DNA of 11,195 bases from Bacteroidota bacterium (GTDB lineage Bacteria; Bacteroidota; Bacteroidia; J057), in NCBI GenBank assembly GCA_003696875.1, contig RFHL01001272.1:1-11195 (forward strand), in the 5' to 3' direction. Made by a program: the position numbers and the translations under genes. Below are positions 6,544 to 11,195 of this stretch, one piece after another. The notes beneath the pieces are model-generated. The model was not told the origin of the DNA. It did no database searches and saw nothing but the letters and a program-made list of their open reading frames with translations. The first letter of the stretch is position 1. Every line of letters begins with the position of its first letter.

Positions 6544-7395
6544 TTACTCCACTGGCGTCTCAATATTGGCCATGGCGACCCACTGCTGGTTCCAGTTGCC
6601 AAAAGGAAACTTCCCGAACTGCTTGTCCAGGCCCTTGCTGGGGCAGTCACAGTTGCCGCTGGAGCGGGAGGCCGGGTAGCGGGTGTTGCGGCCGTGCATC
6701 ATAGTGTATTCCACCACGTTGCCGTTTTCGTCTTTTTCGACGGAGGTTACCACCGCGATGTGCATGATCTTGCCATTAATGCCATCATGGACAAAGTTGC
6801 CGTTGGGATTGGTCAGCAGATCAATGGTGATGTTGTTGTACTGCTCGTCGGTGCGTCCAAAGAACATTACACAACCAGGCTTGACCATATTCATGGCGGC
6901 CTTGCCGTCCCGGACAATGTAGAGGTTGTCGTGCTCATGGTACCAGTAGGCGATGTGCCGGGAGGAACGCACCGAGGCGTATTCCGGGAACGTAAAGCGG
7001 GCGGGATCCCGGAAGGCCGGGATGTGGAGCTTGACGCTATCTTTTAGTTTGTGATAGATCCCCGAGCAATCCTGGCCGAGTGAGCTTACATAGGCGAGCT
7101 TTTGGGCCTCCATATTGCGGGCCACGGTTTCGAGCAGGGTCGCGAGTGAGCCATCCTGTACAGCATGGGGGCGCAGGCCGCCGCCAGTGGGGGCGGGGGT
7201 CGGAGCGGGCTCCGGCTCTGGCTCTGGCTCAGCTGCGACGGTGTCGGCAGGGGTCGTATCCGTGACGGCGGGCTGTTCCACTACGGGAGGAGTGGTCGGC
7301 TTCTCGGGCTTGTCGCTCGAGCAGCCATAGAAGGTCATTGGAAGGACCAGGAAAGCAAGTGCACATGCGGTGAGGATGGGGGATACGTTCTTCAT
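6544..7395 (-). CDS. NlpC/P60-like lipoprotein, probable cell-wall cysteine peptidase
   Basis: 283 residues from the ATG at 7395. The N-terminal signal MKNVSPILTACALAFLVLP runs to TFYGC, making Cys25 a likely lipidation site. Residues 30-73 are a Pro/Glu/Thr-rich tether, including an EP repeat. The catalytic part matches the NlpC/P60 fold (clan CA, C40): LGQDCSGIYHKL with nucleophile Cys110, KPGCVMFFGRTD (171-183) in the place of the usual PGDLVFF, MHIAVVTSV with His212, and His234 in YTMMHGRN as a possible third residue. The Asp usually seen in the GDL motif is Cys here. The expected role is cleavage of cell-wall peptide links, such as gamma-D-Glu-diaminopimelate, at the periplasmic or outer face. 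Substrate and activity are unproven. A candidate promoter at 7659-7690 would give a 257-base leader. The C-terminal Cys pair NCDCPSKG (248-255) is unusual. Confidence 0.72.
   Translation of the reverse strand: MKNVSPILTACALAFLVLPMTFYGCSSDKPEKPTTPPVVEQPAVTDTTPADTVAAEPEPEPEPAPTPAPTGGGLRPHAVQDGSLATLLETVARNMEAQKLAYVSSLGQDCSGIYHKLKDSVKLHIPAFRDPARFTFPEYASVRSSRHIAYWYHEHDNLYIVRDGKAAMNMVKPGCVMFFGRTDEQYNNITIDLLTNPNGNFVHDGINGKIMHIAVVTSVEKDENGNVVEYTMMHGRNTRYPASRSSGNCDCPSKGLDKQFGKFPFGNWNQQWVAMANIETPVE
7208..7231. repeat. Tandem 6-bp repeat encoding Glu-Pro
   Basis: Four copies of GGCTCn (plus strand) encode the EPEPEPEP stretch of the lipoprotein tether. Because each unit is 6 bases, copy-number change would keep the frame and only alter tether length. 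Confidence 0.8.
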
Positions 7396-7658
7396 CGTAG
7401 GGGGAATAAGGGAAAGGTATTTGCCTAGAAAATGGAAAAGCAGATCAGAGAGTCATGCGTATCTATTGCGAGGGGTGGTTGCGCCTCCGCCATAAATAGA
7501 TAGCGGTTGTCCAGGCCAGATGCGCTTGGGCAAAAGACCCACGCGGGGCGACTAGCGACCAGGCCAATGACAAGACAAAGTGTTTTCCAAGTATCCCACA
7601 AGCCGCTTTTTCCTTTGGAATGGGAGGTTCCAGAAGAAAAATTCAATACTTGCTTAAC

Positions 7659-7690
7659 CAATTATACAAAGGTTCATCCGAAAGCGCAAA
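7659..7690 (-). promoter_or_regulatory. Candidate Bacteroidota-type promoter for the NlpC/P60-like gene
   Basis: On the minus strand TTTG (7690-7687), a 20-base spacer and TATAATTG (7666-7659) match the Bacteroidota primary sigma pattern TTTG/TAnnTTTG with one mismatch. Transcription would start near 7652, giving a leader of about 257 bases before the ATG at 7395. Confidence 0.5.
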
Positions 7691-7748
7691 ACTTTCGATG
7701 ATTTTAAGTAAGTGGCCTTGTGGCAGGGCGGGGAAAAGCGGGTTGTCG

Positions 7749-7798
7749 CCCGGTCTTCCAGGCTGGGTCAGGGCTCCATCCCGGGCTGGAAGACCGGG
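7749..7798. repeat. Large inverted repeat downstream of the DUF1801 gene
   Basis: CCCGGTCTTCCAG (7749-7761) is exactly complementary to CTGGAAGACCGGG (7786-7798), and pairing can continue imperfectly into GGCTGGG/CCCGGGC. The loop is about 24 bases. It lies 34-83 bases past the DUF1801 stop. No T-run follows on either strand, so it is more like a REP-type palindrome or a 3'-end-protecting structure than a classical terminator. The word GGTCTTCCA also occurs in the kinase/receptor control region (2757-2765). Confidence 0.55.
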
Positions 7799-7820
7799 GT
7801 GCAAAATTCTGATGGCCCCC

Positions 7821-7841
7821 GGGGAAATTCCTCATTTCCCC
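7821..7841 (-). other. Hairpin enclosing the DUF1801 stop codon
   Basis: GGGGAAAT (7821-7828) and ATTTCCCC (7834-7841) are exact complements with a 5-base loop. The TGA stop (7834-7832) sits at the loop, so the last two codons and the stop would be inside the fold. There is no T-run after it. It may protect the 3' end of the message. Confidence 0.45.
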
Positions 7842-8212
7842 TCTTTCTCCAGCCGTTCCATTCGATATCGCACCATCCGCAGGATCAGGTCGCGAGGCAG
7901 CGCATCCTGGATAGAAAACTGCACCGAGCCTTTGCCTTGCTCATAGCCGGCCAGTTCCTGGGCAAAGTGGCTGATGACCGCAGGACTCGGGTAAAATCCC
8001 ACATGCCGGGCATAGCCGGCGATCAGGATCTGCTGATCTCGCTTTCCGCCGGGGACCAGGGCGTAGGCCGGGATGTTGTAGTTGATCCGCTCCTCGGCCT
8101 GCGGAGCGACCTCCAGGATGAAGGCGCGGAGTTCCAGGAGCCTGGGTAGCGTCTGGCTGGGTTGGGCGGCCCAGTAGGCCTCGACGGTTGAGAAGAGGGT
8201 GTCATTGCGCAT
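7832..8212 (-). CDS. DUF1801 (YdhG-like) small protein
   Basis: 126 residues from the ATG at 8212. An upstream in-frame ATG at 8254 would translate through a perfect hairpin (8232-8250) and add a non-conserved tail, so MRNDTLFSTVEAYWAAQP is preferred; it matches the family's usual start and length. Family signs are PEAEERI-like APQAEERINYNIPAYAL (36-52), a glycine turn, then HVGFYPSPAVISHFAQEL (70-87) and GKGSVQFSIQDALPRDLI (93-110), ending in a helix. DUF1801 (PF08818) is a small cytoplasmic fold. Bacillus relatives (YdhG) have been proposed as frataxin-like iron chaperones, but most members are uncharacterised, so iron binding is only a possibility here. The gene stands alone, divergent from the beta-barrel gene at 8328, with hairpins behind its stop. 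Confidence 0.85.
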   Translation of the reverse strand: MRNDTLFSTVEAYWAAQPSQTLPRLLELRAFILEVAPQAEERINYNIPAYALVPGGKRDQQILIAGYARHVGFYPSPAVISHFAQELAGYEQGKGSVQFSIQDALPRDLILRMVRYRMERLEKEGK

Positions 8213-8231
8213 GGGGAGGGCGATGGATGGG

Positions 8232-8250
8232 GTAGGTTGTCTCAACCTAC
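8232..8250. promoter_or_regulatory. Perfect 8-bp-arm hairpin in a divergent intergenic region
   Basis: GTAGGTTG (8232-8239), loop TCT, CAACCTAC (8243-8250), followed on the plus strand by TCATTTTTCC. It sits 20 bases upstream of the DUF1801 start and 78 bases upstream of the beta-barrel gene. The plus-strand T-run gives it an attenuator shape, but no plus-strand gene leads into it. An operator or a 5'-leader stem of DUF1801 are alternatives. Confidence 0.45.
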
Positions 8251-8255
8251 TCATT

Positions 8256-8324
8256 TTTCCGGAAAGCCGCTTTGTCTTCCTGCCGACATGTTGGCTACCA
8301 ATCGATTATTTATTTTCCGGAAAA
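8256..8324. promoter_or_regulatory. Two TTTCCGGAAA palindromes flanking the presumed beta-barrel promoter
   Basis: TTTCCGGAAA occurs at 8256-8265 and, extended to TTTTCCGGAAAA, at 8313-8324, with centres 58 bases apart. The second lies 3 bases before the ATG at 8328. Between them is a weak TTTG (8271-8274) with TACCAATC (8296-8303) at a 21-base spacing. Paired palindromes around a start region suggest a dimeric repressor site. The second copy may instead just supply a GGAAA ribosome-binding sequence. Confidence 0.35.
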
Positions 8325-8327
8325 AGC

Positions 8328-9473
8328 ATGTCCGGGATGATCAGAACCCTCCAGTGGGCGGGATTTCTTTTTTCGCTTGTGTGTTATGCCAGCCTGTTGC
8401 CGGCCCAGTCAGAAGTAGATGCCGGTTCAGGCCATCTGCAGGCGGATGGTTATACGCCTGATCGAAAGTTCGCTGCCTATCCCAGTGTCATCTATACCCC
8501 CGAAACCAGCTTTGACCTGGGCATCACCATGGTGCTGCTGTGGCATGCGCGCTACCAGGGAGGCCAGTCTCGCCTCAACGAGGTGATCGTGTTTCCGTTT
8601 TACACCCTGAAGAAGCAATACGGATTATCCACCCGCCACATTCTGGTGACGCGGGAAGAGCAATGGTTTTTTTACGGTCGCAACCGGTTCCAGCATTTCC
8701 CGCTACTGTACTATGGGTCGGGGCGGCAATCTGATCCCGCCGGGGCCAGTGTGCTGACGGCCGATTACCTGATTTCCCAAAACCGCTATCTGAAAAGAGT
8801 GGCCGCCAATACCTTTGTGGGGCTCCAATCCAACGTCCAATGGCTGGCGAATGTGTCCATGGAGGCGCAGGCCGGGGGGCCTCTGATGCCCATGCCGGAT
8901 GGTGGCGAAGGCAACCTTACGGTGGGCCTGGGTGCTGCCGCCGTTTATGATTCGCGACAAAATCTGCTGAACGTACGTGAAGGCCTTTTGGTCGAACTGG
9001 GCTACCTGGCCTTCCAGCCGGCCTGGGGTAGTGATTTTGATTTTTCCACCTGGAACTGGGATATCCGGGGCTACCAAAAAGCCTGGCGCGACAATCAGGT
9101 ATTGGCCTGGCAGCTGGCGGGCCAGCTTACCAGCGGGGATGCCCCCTTTAACCAACTAGCCGCCGTAGGCGGCGAGTCGCTGCTCCGGGGCTATTATTTT
9201 GGGCGTTTTCGGGACCGGCAGTATGTGGCCGGTCAGGTTGAGATGCGCTGGCTGCCTTTTTCCTTCTCCAAACGGATCGGGGCGACTGCTTTCCTGGCTA
9301 CGGGATGGGTCTCCGACCCTGTAAAGGAGCTTTTTTCCGGTCCCCCCATCGCCGCCGGAGGCATTGGCCTACGGTACCTCCTCTTTCCCAAGAAGGACAT
9401 TTTTGCCCGGCTGGACATGGGCATCACGCCAGAAGGCACGGGATTTTATATTTACTTGGGGGAGGCGTTTTGA
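8328..9473 (+). CDS. Omp85/BamA-like outer-membrane beta-barrel protein without POTRA domains
   Basis: 381 residues from the ATG at 8328, preceded by GGAAAAAGC. A second ATG at 8337 also works. The longer open frame from 8199 would bury the signal peptide and is rejected. Signal MIRTLQWAGFLFSLVCYASLLPAQ is cut near residue 27. The mature protein begins YPSVIYTPETSFDLGI, then runs as alternating beta-strands. Omp85-family marks are VYDSRQNLLNVREG (207-219; compare the D15 motif DxRxN...G) and GGESLLRGYYFGRFRDRQY (281-299), where LRGY corresponds to the conserved VRGF/Y of loop 6. The last residue is Phe, as expected for BAM-dependent insertion. There is no room for POTRA repeats, so it is not BamA itself. 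It belongs with the short surface-antigen (PF01103) proteins common in Bacteroidota, whose role is mostly unknown. It is convergent with the fucosidase gene, 15 bases away. Confidence 0.85.
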   Translation: MSGMIRTLQWAGFLFSLVCYASLLPAQSEVDAGSGHLQADGYTPDRKFAAYPSVIYTPETSFDLGITMVLLWHARYQGGQSRLNEVIVFPFYTLKKQYGLSTRHILVTREEQWFFYGRNRFQHFPLLYYGSGRQSDPAGASVLTADYLISQNRYLKRVAANTFVGLQSNVQWLANVSMEAQAGGPLMPMPDGGEGNLTVGLGAAAVYDSRQNLLNVREGLLVELGYLAFQPAWGSDFDFSTWNWDIRGYQKAWRDNQVLAWQLAGQLTSGDAPFNQLAAVGGESLLRGYYFGRFRDRQYVAGQVEMRWLPFSFSKRIGATAFLATGWVSDPVKELFSGPPIAAGGIGLRYLLFPKKDIFARLDMGITPEGTGFYIYLGEAF

Positions 9474-9488
9474 TGCTGGAACCTGTCC

Positions 9489-10925
9489 CTACTGCATGGG
9501 GGCAAGCGCAAAGGCCACCGCCGGCCTTTCCTGACCGACCAGAGATTTGGGGACTTCCACCACCAACTGCTCGCCTTCAATGCGCCATTTCACCGACTTG
9601 CCGGTTTCCAGGCAGGTGATCTGTTGCCCCCGGCCCGGCAGATGGCCGGCCCAGCGAATGTCCCGGGGTACCGCTTCGCCCTCGGGTAGCAGATGGGTGG
9701 CATAGGTCGTTTCGCCCTTGCCGGTAAAGAAGGTCTGCCCATCCTGGTACCGGTCCACGGCCCGGGTGCCGTAGAGGGCCTCGCCATTCGTCTCCAGCCA
9801 GGCCCCGATGGCCTGCAGGCGCTGCTCCACCTCCAGTGGGAAGGTGCCATCGGACTGGGGGCCGATGCCCAGCAGCAGGTTGCCGCCTTTGGCGACCACC
9901 TCGACCAGGGTATGAATCACTGTGGTGGGCGACTTGAGCGGGTCGTTGGGCACATAGCCCCAATTGTTGCCCAAGGGGAGGCAGCTCTCCCAGGGGTGGT
10001 CCAGTTTGGTGTCGGGGATGCGCCGCTCGGGCGTCAGGTAGTTTTCGTAGGGACCGTGCACGGTGCGGTCGGCGATGATGAGGCCCGGCTGGGCCTTGCG
10101 GCCCATCTCGGCAATCGCCGGCATGTCGATCTCCTGGCTCCAGTCGGGGATGGGCGCGCCCCAGGCGCGCACCTCGTCATTGACGGTGTGTTTGGGCCGG
10201 ATCCAGCCGCCATCCAACCAAAGGATGTCGATGGCACCATAGTCCTGCATCAGTTCCTGAATCTGGGCAAAGGTGAAGTCCTGGAAGGCTTTCCACTTCT
10301 CGGGGTACTTCAGGATGTTGTAGTTGGGGTTGCGGTTGGGGGTGGCATACTTGTCCCACCAGAAATCCTGCGAATGCCAGTCGGGCTTGGAAAAATAGGC
10401 CCCGATCATGAGGCCTTCCTGCCGGTAGGCCTCGAAGACGTGGTAGGCCACATTGGCCTTGGGGTGGTGGCGAAATGGCCCAGCCGTGATCTTGTAGTCC
10501 GATTGCCGGGTATCAAACATGGCAAAGCCGTCGTGATGCTTGGTGGTGAAGACCAGGTATTTCATCCCGGCCTCGCGGGACACCCGGGCCCAGCGCTCGG
10601 GATTGAAATTCACCGGGTTGAAGATGTTGCTCAGGTTCCAGTACCAGCGCTTGAAATCGCTGTAAGACATGCCCTCGGGACGGGTGATCCAGTCCTCGGA
10701 GCAGAGGGCCCAGGACTCGATCATGCCGGGCACGGCATAGACGCCCCAGTGGATGATGATGCCAAACTTGAGGTCCTGCCAGGTCTCCAGCTTGGCCTGC
10801 ACCAGCGGGTCGCTGGGGACCTGATAGGTGCTGGAGGTGCCGTGGATGTTGTCGGTCTGCGCCAGGCTTAGGCCAGGGAAACATAGCAGGAGCAGAAATA
10901 GGGGGGAAAGAAATCCTTTTTTCAC
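9489..10925 (-). CDS. Secreted GH29 alpha-L-fucosidase
   Basis: 478 residues from a GTG at 10925. A TTG two codons upstream is the only other start before an in-frame stop, and MKKGFLSPLFLLLLCFPGLSLA is a normal signal peptide cut after residue 22. The enzyme removes terminal L-fucose from glycans by a retaining mechanism. GH29 signs: FGIIIHWGVYAVPG (His59, Trp60), MKYLVFTTKHHDGFAMFD (His130, His131), the nucleophile Asp238 in IDILWLDGGW, and late WESCLPLGNNWGY and KGGNLLLGIGPQSDGTFP. A small C-terminal beta domain starts near residue 388. Length is typical of the family. The acid/base Glu varies in GH29, and I do not assign it. It is predicted periplasmic, or exported as no lipobox is seen. 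No SusCD pair or other glycosidase is adjacent, so it is not a classical polysaccharide locus. A perfect dyad (10936-10958) lies just upstream and may regulate it. Confidence 0.95.
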   Translation of the reverse strand: MKKGFLSPLFLLLLCFPGLSLAQTDNIHGTSSTYQVPSDPLVQAKLETWQDLKFGIIIHWGVYAVPGMIESWALCSEDWITRPEGMSYSDFKRWYWNLSNIFNPVNFNPERWARVSREAGMKYLVFTTKHHDGFAMFDTRQSDYKITAGPFRHHPKANVAYHVFEAYRQEGLMIGAYFSKPDWHSQDFWWDKYATPNRNPNYNILKYPEKWKAFQDFTFAQIQELMQDYGAIDILWLDGGWIRPKHTVNDEVRAWGAPIPDWSQEIDMPAIAEMGRKAQPGLIIADRTVHGPYENYLTPERRIPDTKLDHPWESCLPLGNNWGYVPNDPLKSPTTVIHTLVEVVAKGGNLLLGIGPQSDGTFPLEVEQRLQAIGAWLETNGEALYGTRAVDRYQDGQTFFTGKGETTYATHLLPEGEAVPRDIRWAGHLPGRGQQITCLETGKSVKWRIEGEQLVVEVPKSLVGQERPAVAFALAPMQ

Positions 10926-10935
10926 GCCCAAAAGT

Positions 10936-10958
10936 TACAGAATTTCCTTGATTCTGTA
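10936..10958. promoter_or_regulatory. Perfect dyad just upstream of the fucosidase start
   Basis: TACAGAAT (10936-10943) and ATTCTGTA (10951-10958) are exact complements around 7 bases, 10 bases upstream of the GTG. Symmetry of this size is typical of a dimeric regulator's operator. It could also fold as a weak AU-rich leader hairpin over the translation start. A TTTG further upstream with a poor -7 partner (TACAGAAT itself) is too weak to call a promoter. Confidence 0.45.
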
Positions 10959-11038
10959 TCTGAAAGGGACAATGCAAAATCTGGGGGCTTGTAGGAACGG
11001 CTGTGCAAGCCAATGGAAATGATTACCAGAGCCCCTCG

Positions 11039-11195
11039 ATGGGCCGGAGCCGACTCACCAGGAGCAGTGCCCAGGAGAGTCGGCTTGCGGAATGCTTTTG
11101 TCCTTACTCGCGACCAAAAGATATGGCAAAAAACGCGGCGTCCCTAGTGCTCTATCAAGTTAAAAATGATGGGTATGCGGTCGCAGATTTTTTCG
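11039..11195. other. Unresolved edge region, possible partial gene on either strand
   Basis: On the plus strand the frame is open from the ATG at 11039 to the edge. The more gene-like start is the ATG at 11123, giving MAKNAASLVLYQVKNDGYA and on. On the minus strand a frame enters from the right and stops at 11146 with KICDRIPIIFNLIEH. Neither resembles a family I know. The base composition here is lower in GC than the neighbouring genes. The sequence beyond the window is needed to decide. Confidence 0.25.
11048..11085. repeat. Inverted repeat AGCCGACTC/GAGTCGGCT near the right edge
   Basis: Exact 9-bp arms (11048-11056 and 11077-11085) enclose 20 bases that contain CCAGGA twice. No T-run follows directly. 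It lies between the fucosidase and whatever gene occupies the right edge. It might be the terminator-like 3' structure of a gene entering from the right on the minus strand, or an operator for a plus-strand gene. Confidence 0.45.

Larger units (their letters stand above)
7396..7831. other. 436-base region without a convincing gene
   Basis: Between the start of the lipoprotein gene and the stop of the DUF1801 gene I see no protein gene. The open frames here (such as 7425-7661 minus) begin at TTG or cross the promoter and look like no protein family. The region holds, on the minus strand, a candidate promoter (7659-7690) and a long leader of about 257 bases for the lipoprotein gene. A large inverted repeat (7749-7798) and part of a stop-codon hairpin (7821-7841) lie behind the DUF1801 gene. 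No tRNA fold was found. The part from 7396 to 7650 is less GC-rich than its surroundings and could carry a regulatory RNA or leader element. Confidence 0.6.

Noticed and set aside
7425..7661. 78-codon minus-strand frame upstream of the lipoprotein gene
   Set aside because: It starts at TTG inside the candidate promoter and its sequence shows no conserved character. The region reads better as an untranslated leader.
7660..7690. GGTTCATCC resembling a tRNA T-loop
   Set aside because: No acceptor, D or anticodon stems can be built around it at the right spacing.
7712..8149. 145-codon plus-strand frame
   Set aside because: It crosses the large inverted repeat and then runs opposite the DUF1801 gene, which has clear family motifs.
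9693..10871. 392-codon open frame on the plus strand opposite the fucosidase gene
   Set aside because: Same shadow effect: the GH29 protein on the other strand is unmistakable, and this frame has repetitive Gly/Val/Leu composition and no family resemblance.

Overview
The window looks like a piece of a GC-rich Bacteroidota chromosome, probably close to Saprospiria/Lewinella. This placement is inferred from gene families, not from a marker gene. The evidence is an outer-membrane receptor with an N-terminal carboxypeptidase-regulatory-like domain and a beta-barrel of the PF14905 type, a LytS-type kinase with a LytTR regulator, lipoprotein signals, GTG/TTG start options, few Shine-Dalgarno sequences, and one promoter matching the Bacteroidota TTTG/TAnnTTTG pattern. 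No phage, transposase, CRISPR array, rRNA or tRNA was seen.

Left part (1-2671, all minus strand): a four-helix LytS-like sensor kinase, then a REC-LytTR response regulator, then the N-terminal 257 residues of a secreted lipoprotein with a nucleoside-hydrolase-like (DUF1593) domain, which runs off the left edge. Transcribed away from this group on the plus strand are a TonB-dependent-type outer-membrane receptor (2874-5240) and a short PepSY-associated inner-membrane protein (5296-5808). The 202-base divergent control region holds the most interesting signal in the window: four copies of GTCGTT arranged as two tandem pairs. Each pair has exactly 21 bases between copies, and the two pairs point in opposite directions, one toward the kinase and one toward the receptor. 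A 21-bp direct-repeat period is the known geometry of LytTR-domain binding sites, so this is a good candidate for the operator of the adjacent regulator. The inferred picture is a self-regulating two-component system that controls a receptor/PepSY uptake pair.

Middle part (5831-8212, minus strand): an unrecognised 206-residue protein, an NlpC/P60-like lipoprotein with a long untranslated leader and a good candidate promoter, and a small DUF1801 protein. Hairpins lie between and behind these genes.

Right part: an Omp85/BamA-like outer-membrane beta-barrel without POTRA domains (8328-9473, plus), divergent from DUF1801 and convergent with a secreted GH29 alpha-L-fucosidase (9489-10925, minus). 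The last 270 bases hold a dyad just upstream of the fucosidase, a second inverted repeat, and an edge reading frame that cannot be resolved here. The gene content is otherwise ordinary envelope and nutrient-acquisition genes. The novelty is mainly in the non-coding and palindromic DNA.
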